This document shows, piece after piece, positions 31,991-40,637 of a stretch of DNA of 64,000 nt. Below the pieces are notes generated by a model that saw only the letters and a list, made by a program, of their open reading frames with translations, made no database searches and was not told where the DNA came from. The stretch comes from Streptomyces sp. Ru62 (GTDB lineage Bacteria > Actinomycetota > Actinomycetes > Streptomycetales > Streptomycetaceae), in NCBI RefSeq assembly GCF_002920615.1, contig NZ_PQSU01000009.1, positions 62,001 through 126,000 on the forward strand. Reading direction: 5' to 3'. Each line of letters begins with the position of its first letter. The first letter of the stretch is position 1. The position numbers and the translations under genes are program-made.

Positions 31991-33202
31991 GTGACCTACG
32001 GTCGGGTCCGCGGTGTCTATCTGCCGCGCCTCGCGGATGCCCTCGCCTCGTCCATGGCCACCTACGGCATCCCCTTGCTGGTACTGGGCACGACCAAGTC
32101 GTCGTCGCTGACCGGGATCGCCTTCATCATGGCGTGGGCGCCACGGCTGTGCACGTTCGCTCTGGCCGGCCTGGCCGTCGACCGTTTCGGGCCCGCACGG
32201 GTCTTCCGGCTGGCCGCCACGGCGCGGGCGCTCGTCGCCGCTCTTGCCGTTCCCGCCTTGGCGACGGCGGACGACAGAACCGCCCCGGGGCTGGTCATGC
32301 TCCTGGCGGCGTGCGCGGGGTGCCTGACCCAGTTCAGCTTCATCGCGGCCGAGAGTGTCGGCGCCGTCGCCAGCCGGGACGCCGGCGACGCCGCGCACCG
32401 CCTCCAGTCCGTCCTGCTGGGCATCGATCAGGCGGCAACCCTGGCCGGCCCCGCGGCAGGCGGGATCCTCCTGCAGTGGTCCGGCTTCAGCGGCATGCTC
32501 ACGGCGATCGGTGGTTTGTCGGTGGTGTCGGCCGCCATCACCCCGCGCATGCAGCGGCCGCCCGCGCAGGCAGCGGAAGCGACCGGGCCGGCCGCCACCG
32601 GATGGCGCACCGGCTGGGCGACCTTGCGTGCGCTGCCGGCACTCGCCTGGCTTGTGGTGGGGCTGGCGTTGTCCAACCTGGCGCTCGGCCTGCTGGAGGC
32701 GGCGACCCCGGTGATCGTGGTGCAGCAACTCGGCCGGTCCAGCGCCTTCGTGGGGGTGGTGTGGTCCTGCGCGGCCGCGGCCTCGCTGCTCGCGGTCGCC
32801 ACCAGCCGCGTCGCGATCGACCGGTATGGGCTGCCGGGGGTGGGCCGGTGCGCCGCTCTCGTGACCGTCGTGCCGTGCTTCCTGATCGCGCACACGGGTT
32901 CCTACCTGGCGTACCTGGTCCTCGTCGCCGTCTTCATGGCGGGCGACAGCGTGCTGGCCGTCGTACTGCGCACCCTGCGATCCCACCTCATCCCCGCCGA
33001 GGTCTTCGGCAGCACGTTGGCCGTCACCGTGCTGATCCTGCTCACGCCCTACCCCGTCGCCGGCGTCCTCATGGCAGTCATCGCCCCCACCGCCCTGCAC
33101 ACGACGATCACCGTCTGCGCTGTCCTCCAATGCCTCGGCCTGGCCTGCGCCTTCACCCGCGGCACCCGCCCCCGGGCGCGCCATGCCAGGCATCGGAACT
33201 GA
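31991..33202 (+). CDS. Major facilitator superfamily exporter
   Basis: 403 residues from GTG 31991 (start uncertain; no good ribosome binding site, an upstream TTG near 31943 is possible). About eleven to twelve membrane helices: MATYGIPLLVLGTT, GIAFIMAWAPRLCTFALAGL, LVMLLAACAGCLTQFSF, and others to the C-terminal TVLILLTPYPVAGVLMAVIA. The loop motif GLAVDRFGPARVF after helix 2-3 is the MFS A-like motif. Looks like an EntS/DHA3-type drug or siderophore exporter. Its stop is 14 bp from the convergent AraC regulator's stop, suggesting a paired function. Confidence 0.85.
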   Translation: MTYGRVRGVYLPRLADALASSMATYGIPLLVLGTTKSSSLTGIAFIMAWAPRLCTFALAGLAVDRFGPARVFRLAATARALVAALAVPALATADDRTAPGLVMLLAACAGCLTQFSFIAAESVGAVASRDAGDAAHRLQSVLLGIDQAATLAGPAAGGILLQWSGFSGMLTAIGGLSVVSAAITPRMQRPPAQAAEATGPAATGWRTGWATLRALPALAWLVVGLALSNLALGLLEAATPVIVVQQLGRSSAFVGVVWSCAAAASLLAVATSRVAIDRYGLPGVGRCAALVTVVPCFLIAHTGSYLAYLVLVAVFMAGDSVLAVVLRTLRSHLIPAEVFGSTLAVTVLILLTPYPVAGVLMAVIAPTALHTTITVCAVLQCLGLACAFTRGTRPRARHARHRN

Positions 33203-33216
33203 GGACGACCTGCGTC

Positions 33217-34212
33217 TCAGCCCTGGGGCAGCGCGGAAGCGGTGGCTGCGAGCACAGCGGAGTTCCGCCACTCGACGGGGGAGACGCCGTAGGTGGCGCG
33301 GAACACCCGGCTGAAGTGCGAGGCGCTCGTGAACCCCCAGCGGTGGGCCACCGCGGCGATCGTGAGCTCCACTGACCGGCGGGCCAGGTCGCGTCGGCAG
33401 TGTTCCAGCCTGCGCTTCTGTATCCAGCGGCTGACGGTGATGTCCTCCAGCTCGAACAGTTTGTGCAGATAGCGGACGGAGATGTGGTGGGCCCGGGCGA
33501 TGGCCTCCGGTGTCAGGTCCCGGTCCGACAGGTGCTGGTCGATGTAGGCCCGGATGCGCAGCAGCGACATCCGGGCGGCAGCCGGGGTGTCCGTGGGGCG
33601 TCTGCCGAGTCGCTCCTCGGCCAGGGTCTGCACCATGTCCACGACGTTGCGGGCGATCGACTCGCCCGTCCGCTGCGGGTACGTCGCGGCGGTCTCCACG
33701 AGCCGGGACAGCAACGGCGTCAGCAACGTGCCGAGCGCCGACTCGCGGCCGAGCGGCGCGGCCGTGATCTGCCGCAGGTCGGACTCGCCCAGATCCAGGA
33801 CGTGCCGTGGCAGGACGAGGGACTTCGTCTGGAACGGTTCGGGGAAGGTCAGCCGTAGGGGGCGCGCCCTGTCGTAGACGAACAGCGCCCCTGGCCGCAC
33901 GTGCACGTCGCGCGTGTCCTGCTCGATGCGGGCGTTCCCCCTGCTGAGCAGCATCACGACGACGTGGTGGTCGTGGGTGCTCCCAGCGATGAGGCGCCGG
34001 GTGCGGAGGGTCTGCATGGGGTCGCCCTCCACAGTGACGCCCCGGATGCGGCCCAGCGCCGACATACGGACCGTGCCGGAATACACCTCTTCGGGAACGC
34101 TGATGTCAACGGCTCCGAAGGTCTGGGACAGCGCCTCTCGCCAGTACACCCGTCGGCGGTGGGCCGGCACCGAGTCCGTGGTGTGGAGGGTGGTTGATGG
34201 GTCCGGCGACAT
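33217..34212 (-). CDS. AraC-family regulator with N-terminal cupin-type sensor
   Basis: 331 residues. N-terminal ~190 residues are an AraC-binding-like (AraC_binding_2) domain: YWREALSQTFGAVDISVPEE and HHVVVMLLSRGNARIEQDTR. The C-terminal ~100 residues are two HTHs: LTPEAIARAHHISVRYLHKL and ELTIAAVAHRWGFTSASHFS, ending with RATYGVSPVEWRN. Domain order and length are those of ligand-responsive activators of catabolic or efflux genes. Convergent with the MFS exporter. Confidence 0.93.
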   Translation of the reverse strand: MSPDPSTTLHTTDSVPAHRRRVYWREALSQTFGAVDISVPEEVYSGTVRMSALGRIRGVTVEGDPMQTLRTRRLIAGSTHDHHVVVMLLSRGNARIEQDTRDVHVRPGALFVYDRARPLRLTFPEPFQTKSLVLPRHVLDLGESDLRQITAAPLGRESALGTLLTPLLSRLVETAATYPQRTGESIARNVVDMVQTLAEERLGRRPTDTPAAARMSLLRIRAYIDQHLSDRDLTPEAIARAHHISVRYLHKLFELEDITVSRWIQKRRLEHCRRDLARRSVELTIAAVAHRWGFTSASHFSRVFRATYGVSPVEWRNSAVLAATASALPQG

Positions 34213-34585
34213 GGAAACCCCCGTCTTTCACCATACGTTTCGCGGCAGCCATGGTGGCAGCGCGATCGGGGTCCTGACATCGCGTGAATGAGTGAGACCA
34301 ACGGTAAGAGGGCGGGGTTCCGCTGCGTGCACAGGGGTGCCGCTGCTGCGCAGGAGCGCCGTGGGCTTGCCCGTGCCGCTGGTTGCCCGGGTCGGGTTCG
34401 TCGGTTTCGGCCCGCTGCTCGGTTGCGACGGCCCGGATCCGGCAGTACTCGCACGGCTCCGGGAGGGAGTGCTGCGGCTGACCCCAGCCCCGTGCCCCGT
34501 ACCGAGTGCCGAAAACCCTCCCGCGCCCGCCGCTTCGGCCGGGGAGAGGAGCGCGGCACGGTCAAGCGCCTCGGCCGGCGTCCGG
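34213..34585. other. Region upstream of the thioesterase domain
   Basis: 373 bp in which the thioesterase frame stays open back to 34292, but the added 98 residues are Pro/Ala/Arg-rich and do not resemble a domain. It includes the AraC promoter on the other strand. Confidence 0.35.
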
Positions 34586-35017
34586 ATGGTCGCGCGGGAC
34601 TTCCAGGACTACGCCGCCTGCCACGTCACCGAGGCCACCACGACCCACCTCACCATGGAGGCCGACGGCACCCGTCTCCGCACCCGCCCCGGCGGCACCG
34701 TCTCCGGCCCCGAACAGGCCGCCCTCGTCGACCTGGCGGCCTTCCTGCTCATCAACGCCCGACTGGGCCGGCCCACCCCGATGGCCCTGACCAGTTCCCT
34801 CCAGATCAGCTACCTCAGCCGTCCCCGCCCCGGCCTGCTCCGCACGCACGCGAAGATGGCCAAGTTCGGCAAGAGCCTCTGCGTCGTCCTCGCCGAACTC
34901 CGCGACAGCGCCGACGCCCTGGCCGCCACGGCGACGGTCACGTACTCCGTGCCGCCGCCGGCCCACCGGTCCGGCCCGCGGGGGGAGGACGACACGACCG
35001 GCCGGATCGCCGAATAG
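34586..35017 (+). CDS. PaaI-like hotdog-fold thioesterase
   Basis: 143 residues from ATG 34586 in MVARDFQDYAACHVTEATTT. RPGGTVSGPEQAALVDLAAF is the hotdog active-site helix region (G.VSG..Q..L.D.A). MALTSSLQISYLSRPRPGLL, RTHAKMAKFGKSLCVVLAEL and TATVTYSVPP are the following strands. Such enzymes hydrolyse acyl-CoA thioesters. The frame is open upstream to 34292, so a longer protein of 241 residues is formally possible. No strong ribosome binding site supports either start. Stand-alone. Confidence 0.7.
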   Translation: MVARDFQDYAACHVTEATTTHLTMEADGTRLRTRPGGTVSGPEQAALVDLAAFLLINARLGRPTPMALTSSLQISYLSRPRPGLLRTHAKMAKFGKSLCVVLAELRDSADALAATATVTYSVPPPAHRSGPRGEDDTTGRIAE

Positions 35018-35399
35018 ATGCCGGTGGGGGGACACGGGGACCGCGGGGCCGTCGCTCATCCAGGTGGGGCTGTTGCCGTTGGCGCCGAGCAGACCGTGAT
35101 CGCCACCGCGTGTGACCGACGGGAGTTCGGGCGGGCCGGGACTGCCGGAGACCCCTCACGAGCGGCGTCGGAGTGAACGCGGCGAAGTCGTAGACGCGCG
35201 TCCCTCGTGGAAGTGGCCGGGGGGTGGGGAGCGTGGGACCGTACACAGCACGGCCGGCTTCCCCGGGGCCGGGCGGAACTGGTCGGCGAAGCCCTGGAGT
35301 TCGTCGCCGGGCGGGCACAACCACTCGCATCGGAGCGGGGGTTTCCGGCGAACACTCCGACGATCTGCCCACTGGGCCGGCGCGCTCGTAGCTGCCTCC

Positions 35400-35600
35400 T
35401 CCGACCCCGTGATCCGGTACCAGTGCCGCCGTCTCGTCCAGCGTCTCGGTACGGCGCCCCGCGAGGGCCACCGTCCAGCCCGCGTACGGCAGTTCGGCGG
35501 CGACCGCGCGGTCGATGCCGGGGCGGGAGTCGGCGCCGGTGACGACGGTGGCACACGGGAGGGCGGGGCGGTTCGCCCGGTGCCGGAACTCATCCTTCCG
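35400..35600 (-). pseudogene. Short-chain dehydrogenase N-terminal remnant
   Basis: The minus strand reads ATVVTGADSRPGIDRAVAAE and LPYAGWTVALAGRRTETLDE, the Rossmann start of an SDR (TGxxxGIG with an insertion disrupting the glycine motif). The sequence then falls apart downstream without the YxxxK site. The 35018-35699 gap therefore holds a decayed SDR piece and otherwise nothing recognisable. Confidence 0.5.
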
Positions 35601-35699
35601 CCATGGGAACGTCATGAGCCTGCCAAGCTCCTGCCCCGTCGCGGTAGTCACGGCCCGGTCAACTGCCCCTTGCATTCACCGCGACAGGGGAGAGACCGG

Positions 35700-37340
35700 A
35701 TGACACCCGCAGCCCGCCCGTCCCAGCACGCCCCCGAACTGCGCGCCGCCGCCAGGCACCTCGGCCGGCGCCGCTTCCTCACCGTGACCGGCGCCGCCGC
35801 CGCGCTCGCCTTCGCCGTGAACCTGCCCGCCGCCGGCACGGCCGCCGCCGCCGAGTTCGACGCCCGCAGAATCACCGACGATCCCTTCACGCTGGGCGTG
35901 GCCTCCGGCGACCCGCTGCCCGGCTCGGTCCTGCTGTGGACCCGGCTGGCCCCGCAGCCGTACCAGCCCGACGGGGGACTGCCCGCGCAGCGCGTCACCG
36001 TGCACTGGGAGCTGGCCCACGACGAGAACTTCCGCCGGATCGTCCGGCGCGGTACGGCCCCCGCCCACCCCGAGTTCAGCCACACCGTCCACGTCGAGGT
36101 GCCCCACCTGCCGGCGGACCGCGTCTTCTTCTACCGCTTCCGGGCCGGGTCCTGGCTCAGCCCCACCGGCCGTACCCGCACCGCTCCGCTGCCCGGCACC
36201 CGCCCGGCCGCGCTCACCCTGGGCGCCGTCTCCTGCCAGGCGTACGCCGACGGCTACTACACCGCCTACCGCCACCTCGCCGAGGACGACGTGGACGTCG
36301 TCTTCCACCTGGGCGACTACCTGTACGAGTACGCCGTCAACGCCACGGGCAACGACCGCAAATACACCGACCGCACCCTCCCGGCGCACTACAACCGCGA
36401 GACGGTGACGCTGGAGGACTACCGGCTGCGCTACGCCCTGTTCAAGTCCGACCCGGACCTGATGGCCGCGCACGCCGCGCACCCCTTCGTCGTCACCTGG
36501 GACGACCACGAGACGGAGAACAACTACGCCGACGACATCCCGGAGGACAACGGCTCCTCCGAGGAGTTCCTGCTGCGCCGCGCCTCCGCCTACCGCGCCT
36601 ACTGGGAGAACCAGCCGCTGCGCCGGCCGCAGCTGCCCACCGGCTCCGACATGCGGCTCTACCGCCGCCTGCACTGGGGCCGGCTCGCCCAGTTCGACGT
36701 CCTGGACACCCGCCAGTACCGCTCGGACCAGGCCTACGGCGACGGCTGGCAGTACCCCGGCCCCGAGTCCGAGGACCCGGCCCGCACCCTCACCGGCGCC
36801 GCGCAGGAGCGGTGGCTGATCGACGGCTGGCGCGACTCGCGGGCGCTGTGGAACGTCGTACCGCAGCAGGTCACCTTCTCCCAGCGGTACAACACCACCG
36901 CTACGCCGTCCAAGGTCTCCATGGACTCCTGGGACGGCTACCCGGCCTCCCGCGAGCGGATCCTGGCGGGGGCGGAGGCCGCCGGCGTGGAGAACCTCAT
37001 GGTCCTCACCGGCGACGTGCACGTGCACTACGCGTTCGACATCAAGCGCGATTTCGGCGACCCCGGTTCCCGGACCGTGGGCACGGAGATCGTCACCACG
37101 TCGATCACCAGCGGGCGTGACGGGGCGGACCGGCCCAGCAACTGGGCCACCTACCTCGCGGCCAACCCGCACATGAAGTTCTACAACGGACGGCGCGGCT
37201 ACGTGACCGTCACGCTCGGCCGGGAAGCGGCCCGCGCCGACTTCAAGACCGTCCCCTACGTCACCAGGCCGGGCGCGCCCGTCACGACCGCGGCCTCCTT
37301 CGTCACGGAAGCCGGTGCCCCCGGACTCAAGCCGGCCTGA
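35700..37340 (+). CDS. phoD: Alkaline phosphatase D (PhoD), Tat-exported
   Basis: 546 residues from ATG 35700, AGGGGAGAG upstream. LGRRRFLTVTGAAAALAFAV is a twin-arginine signal. The N-terminal PhoD_N domain includes LGVASGDPLPGSVLLWTRLA. The metallophosphatase core has VVFHLGDYLYEY, the HPFVVTWDDHETENNYADDI metal-binding block and VLTGDVHVHYAFD, which together coordinate Ca/Fe in PhoD. It hydrolyses phosphomonoesters and diesters extracellularly under phosphate limitation. Length matches the streptomycete family. No PHO box was evident by eye, but this was not scanned rigorously. Confidence 0.93.
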   Translation: MTPAARPSQHAPELRAAARHLGRRRFLTVTGAAAALAFAVNLPAAGTAAAAEFDARRITDDPFTLGVASGDPLPGSVLLWTRLAPQPYQPDGGLPAQRVTVHWELAHDENFRRIVRRGTAPAHPEFSHTVHVEVPHLPADRVFFYRFRAGSWLSPTGRTRTAPLPGTRPAALTLGAVSCQAYADGYYTAYRHLAEDDVDVVFHLGDYLYEYAVNATGNDRKYTDRTLPAHYNRETVTLEDYRLRYALFKSDPDLMAAHAAHPFVVTWDDHETENNYADDIPEDNGSSEEFLLRRASAYRAYWENQPLRRPQLPTGSDMRLYRRLHWGRLAQFDVLDTRQYRSDQAYGDGWQYPGPESEDPARTLTGAAQERWLIDGWRDSRALWNVVPQQVTFSQRYNTTATPSKVSMDSWDGYPASRERILAGAEAAGVENLMVLTGDVHVHYAFDIKRDFGDPGSRTVGTEIVTTSITSGRDGADRPSNWATYLAANPHMKFYNGRRGYVTVTLGREAARADFKTVPYVTRPGAPVTTAASFVTEAGAPGLKPA

Positions 37341-37691
37341 CCCCGGTGATGCGGGCGCGCCCGGGCCGGCCCGAAGCCCTGTGCGGCAGGCGGGCCCGGG
37401 CCGGTCCGAGTCCGTCGGGCAGGCGCGACCAGCGAATGACCCCAGGCCGGGGCGGGGCGGGTCCGGTTCCGGCCCTCCTGCCCGGGTGACGGACGCCGCC
37501 GCGGACACGGGTCGCGTCGAGCGTCCGCATCGCAGCGAAGGTCCGGTTCCCGGCCGTACCGCTCGGCATCATCACCGGTGTCTCCGAACGGTTCCCCGGC
37601 GACACGAGGAGGGCGACACCCGCCCCGGGGTGAACGCCCTCCGCTCCGGTTCGACCCGGTCGCCGTCCTCACCGGCCCGTCAGCCCTGCGT
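37341..37691. other. Intergenic after phoD
   Basis: 351 bp of very high GC with several potential short hairpins (for example around CCCGGGCCGG near 37360 and 37395). No gene recognised. It could contain the terminators of phoD and the convergent DUF2630 gene. Confidence 0.35.
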
Positions 37692-37949
37692 TCAGGAGAG
37701 ATAGCGCTCCACCTGCGCGGCCGGCCGCACATGCGCCTCTTCCGGATCCTGACCGGCGGCGACCCGGGCCCTGCGCTGACGCAGCAGGTCCCAGCACTGG
37801 TCGAGTTCTGTCTCCAGCCGGGTCAGGTGCGCGTGCTCGGTCGTCGGGTCGATGGTGTGCTGCGCCAGGCGGTCCCGCAGCTCCCTCTCCTGGCTGATCA
37901 TCTCCGTGATGCAGCCGAGGATCTGCTTCTCGGCTTCGGATTCCGTCAT
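37692..37949 (-). CDS. DUF2630 small protein
   Basis: 85 residues from ATG 37949 with GGGAGGGAA upstream. TESEAEKQILGCITEMISQE, RELRDRLAQH and LDQCWDLLRQRRARVAAGQD, ending RPAAQVERYLS, match the short coiled-coil DUF2630 family of actinobacteria. Entirely helical, no catalytic motif. Function unknown; longer start at 38045 is less likely. Confidence 0.88.
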   Translation of the reverse strand: MTESEAEKQILGCITEMISQERELRDRLAQHTIDPTTEHAHLTRLETELDQCWDLLRQRRARVAAGQDPEEAHVRPAAQVERYLS

Positions 37950-38501
37950 GATTCCCTCCCTGGTCGGTGTGGCCGCTCCCGGCGGCCCCGTACATCTGCC
38001 GAAAACCGCCACGGACACTGTCGCCGACCGGAGCACGGACCGCATCGGTCAGACGACTGTGCCTGCGGTCAGGCCACCGGGTCGGGCGGTCAGGCGTTGA
38101 ACTGCGCTCCACCGCCCACGGCTCCCCGTCCACTCAGGCAGACCGCAGCGCGTCCTCGCACTCCCAGCCCATGACCTCGTGTGCTCTCGGATGCCGGTTC
38201 AACGAGCCCCTCCCGCTGATCAAGCATTCGTGGCCGCCTCGTAAAAGCGGATCACCGCTTGTGATTGAGTTCACCAGAGTTTGGCTGGATTATTACGTAT
38301 CGCGCACTTTAGCCTCTTCAGACAGTGTGCAAGCCTCATAGGTGATCTCCTCATGCAACAGCCGCGTGGGCGACGGGAGCGGGCCGGCCGGAACTCGGGC
38401 AATGGTCGCTGTTTCCAGACACTTCAGAGCGTGTGAGGAAGATGCGGCGCATTCGTCGCCGGCATCGCCAGAGGGAATTTCAAGCTCGGAAGGCGGAAGA
38501 A
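37950..38501. other. Intergenic, partly AT-richer
   Basis: 552 bp; the segment 38240-38350 is clearly AT-richer than its surroundings (GGATTATTACGTATCGCG) and may hold the promoter for the 38502 gene. No ORF or repeat supportable. Confidence 0.35.
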
Positions 38502-38930
38502 GTGAGCGAAGACGCCGTGTGGGTCCGAGGCGTGACCGGCATCCAACTGCACCACGTCACCAATATCCAGGATGCTCGGCGGTTTCTGGGCAATGCTGTC
38601 ATGGCACTGAATGCTGCCCATGTGAGAACCGGCGACGCCCGGTTCTCCGGTCTCGCCGACCAGCTCAAGGGCGTGGTCGCCGCAGCGCGTGACCTGGAGG
38701 GCGAGGCGCAGGAGCGGATGCACGAGCTGCACTCCGCGGACCCCGAGCGGTTCGTGCGCTGCCGGGAGGGCGAGGAGCCCTGGCCGGACGAGCTCCAGGC
38801 GGGCTTTGTCCCGCGTCACACGTGCCGCGACGAATGCCTCTACCACGACCGGGGAGTACTGGACGGCATCCTGCAGTGCACCTGCGGCCGGCCGCCGTGC
38901 CGCGCTTGCGCGATCGTGGGCGCGCCCTGA
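38502..38930 (+). CDS. Hypothetical protein with Cys-rich C-terminus
   Basis: 142 residues if GTG 38502 is used (in-frame GTG 38433 or ATG 38442 also open). The middle part VTGIQLHHVTNIQDARRFLG and ADQLKGVVAAARDLEGEAQE is helical. The C-terminus FVPRHTCRDECLYHDRG, then ILQCTCGRPPCRACAIVG, carries six cysteines spaced like a zinc-binding knuckle. No known family. Codon bias supports translation. Neighbours give no clue. Confidence 0.6.
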   Translation: MSEDAVWVRGVTGIQLHHVTNIQDARRFLGNAVMALNAAHVRTGDARFSGLADQLKGVVAAARDLEGEAQERMHELHSADPERFVRCREGEEPWPDELQAGFVPRHTCRDECLYHDRGVLDGILQCTCGRPPCRACAIVGAP

Positions 38931-39538
38931 CGCCCGGCCCCGGGGGCCGGGCTCGCACGTGACGGCGGGCGTGCGGCCGTGACGTCTGAGCGACGCATGT
39001 GCCGCCACTCGGACGTCGACGCGTCCGGTGCCGGCTTTCGCCGCCTTTTTCCTGGAATAGCGAGCGGCATTCAGTTCGAAGAGGGCCCATCCAGTTCACA
39101 GCTTTATTGAATACATCTCCCCTGCTGAGCAGGCCCGGCCGTGCATGTGCGGCCCGGTCCTGCTTTTTCGTGGCGCGCGCTGCCGCCCGACCCGTTGGTC
39201 TCAATCGGCGCGGCGCCTGTCGAATCACCGCGCCGGCAGCAGCCTCCACCGGTCCGGTCGCAGCCCGGACCTGAGCGAAAACGACTGGTGCGCGGCCCGC
39301 GAGTGTGTGGTGCGAACGAAATGACGTCGCTGGTCGGCGACACCGCCCGAGCCCCCGCTCCCACCCCCATTTTTCTGCGGGTACGGCCGCCCCCCACCGG
39401 GCGGCCCCCAACTCACCTTGACACGCCGCCATCCGGAGGGTTGCCTTGAATAAGGACGCTAGTTCTGCGGCGTCCCATCGGCTCAGGCTCGGTGTTGTAC
39501 GTCCCAGGGCCGGAGGCGCGCGGCGGGGCGGAGATTTT
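38931..39538. promoter_or_regulatory. Long upstream region of the fmdB-amiS-fmdA unit
   Basis: 608 bp without a gene. A perfect 8-bp hairpin (GGCCGCCC / GGGCGGCC, six-base loop) lies at 39385-39406. TTGACA at 39418 could be a -35 element. GGAGGG at 39435 precedes an in-frame TTG at 39446, which would extend FmdB by 31 residues. Confidence 0.45.
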
Positions 39539-39814
39539 ATGGCAACGTATGAATATTCCTGCAGCCGCTGCGGATCGTTCGATGTGAAACTGCCGATCGG
39601 CACCGCGCCGACGCAGTGGAAGTGCTCGCGGTGCGATGGCGCCGCGCGGCGTGTGTACTCCTCTCCGGCACTCGCCTCGACACCGCCCGCGGTGGCGGCG
39701 CTGCGCGAGCGTTCGGAGAGATCCCGGGAGAACCCAGAGGTGGTCACGCGAGTCGCGAGGAACACCACGCCAAGTCCCGTTCATCCGGCGCTCGCACGGC
39801 TTCCCCGGCCCTGA
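39539..39814 (+). CDS. fmdB: FmdB-family zinc ribbon protein
   Basis: 91 residues from ATG 39539 with GGAG eight bases upstream. MATYEYSCSRCGSFDVKLPI and APTQWKCSRCDGAARRVYSS form the two CxxC knuckles of the FmdB zinc ribbon. The C-terminal half is unstructured. In formamide/acetamide utilisation loci FmdB is a putative regulator; here it precedes amiS and fmdA. An in-frame TTG start at 39446 with GGAGGG is an alternative. The gene gap to amiS is 137 bp. Confidence 0.88.
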   Translation: MATYEYSCSRCGSFDVKLPIGTAPTQWKCSRCDGAARRVYSSPALASTPPAVAALRERSERSRENPEVVTRVARNTTPSPVHPALARLPRP

Positions 39815-39951
39815 CGGGCAGGCCGGGCCGGCGCGAGGGTGTGCGTCTTCCCGGCGGCCATGGCGCGGAACCGCGCGCACCGGCTTGTGGTCGCATGACC
39901 GCTTGCGGGCGTGCCACCGACGGGAGCGGAAACTGCGGGAGGTGTGTCCTC

Positions 39952-40605
39952 TTGGCCAACGTCGGACTTCTCTTCGTCGGCGCTGTGCTGTTCATGAACG
40001 GGTTGATGCTGCTGGGAAAGGTGGACAGCCGGGCAGCAGCCGTGTTCAACCTCTTCGTGGGTGGACTCCAGGTCCTCACACCCACATATCTCATCATCGC
40101 CGCGAACGATGATCCCAGGCGCATCATGCTGGCGTCGGGCATTTTCCTCTTCGGCTTCACGTACCTCTACGTAGGAATCGGGCTGCTCATGGGTCTGGAC
40201 ACGACCGGTGTGGGTTATTACTCACTGTTCGTGGCTATCGTGGCCCTTGGCTATTCGTTCGTCAGTTTCCGACTCGTGAACGATAAGCCATTCGGCGTGA
40301 TATGGCTCTACTGGGCATTCCTCTGGTTCCTCTTCTTCCTGCTGCTGGGGCTGAAAATCGAGGCGCTGACGACGTATGTGGGCTGGGTGACCGCGATCGA
40401 GGGCTGGGTGACCGGTGTCATCCCGGCATATCTGCTCCTGACCGGTTACTGGGTCCCGGGGAACTACTCCGAAACGGCGATCGCGTTGGGCGCCTTCGGC
40501 GTACTGACCTTCGCCGCACTCTGGTTCGTACTCCGCCGTAGGACTCCCCGCACGCCTGTGCAGGATTACGGCACCTCGGGATATCCGGCCGGAAGCCACG
40601 GCTGA
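39952..40605 (+). CDS. amiS: AmiS/UreI family amide channel
   Basis: 217 residues from TTG 39952, supported by GGGAGG nine bases upstream. Six transmembrane helices: NVGLLFVGAVLFMNGLMLLG, AVFNLFVGGLQVLTPTYLII and further to AFGVLTFAALWFVLRR. This is the AmiS/UreI family of urea and short-chain amide channels. Being directly before the formamidase gene (32 bp), it probably imports formamide or acetamide for that enzyme. Confidence 0.9.
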   Translation: MANVGLLFVGAVLFMNGLMLLGKVDSRAAAVFNLFVGGLQVLTPTYLIIAANDDPRRIMLASGIFLFGFTYLYVGIGLLMGLDTTGVGYYSLFVAIVALGYSFVSFRLVNDKPFGVIWLYWAFLWFLFFLLLGLKIEALTTYVGWVTAIEGWVTGVIPAYLLLTGYWVPGNYSETAIALGAFGVLTFAALWFVLRRRTPRTPVQDYGTSGYPAGSHG

Positions 40606-40637
40606 CCCTCCTGAGGGAAGCAACACGAGGAGTTGAC

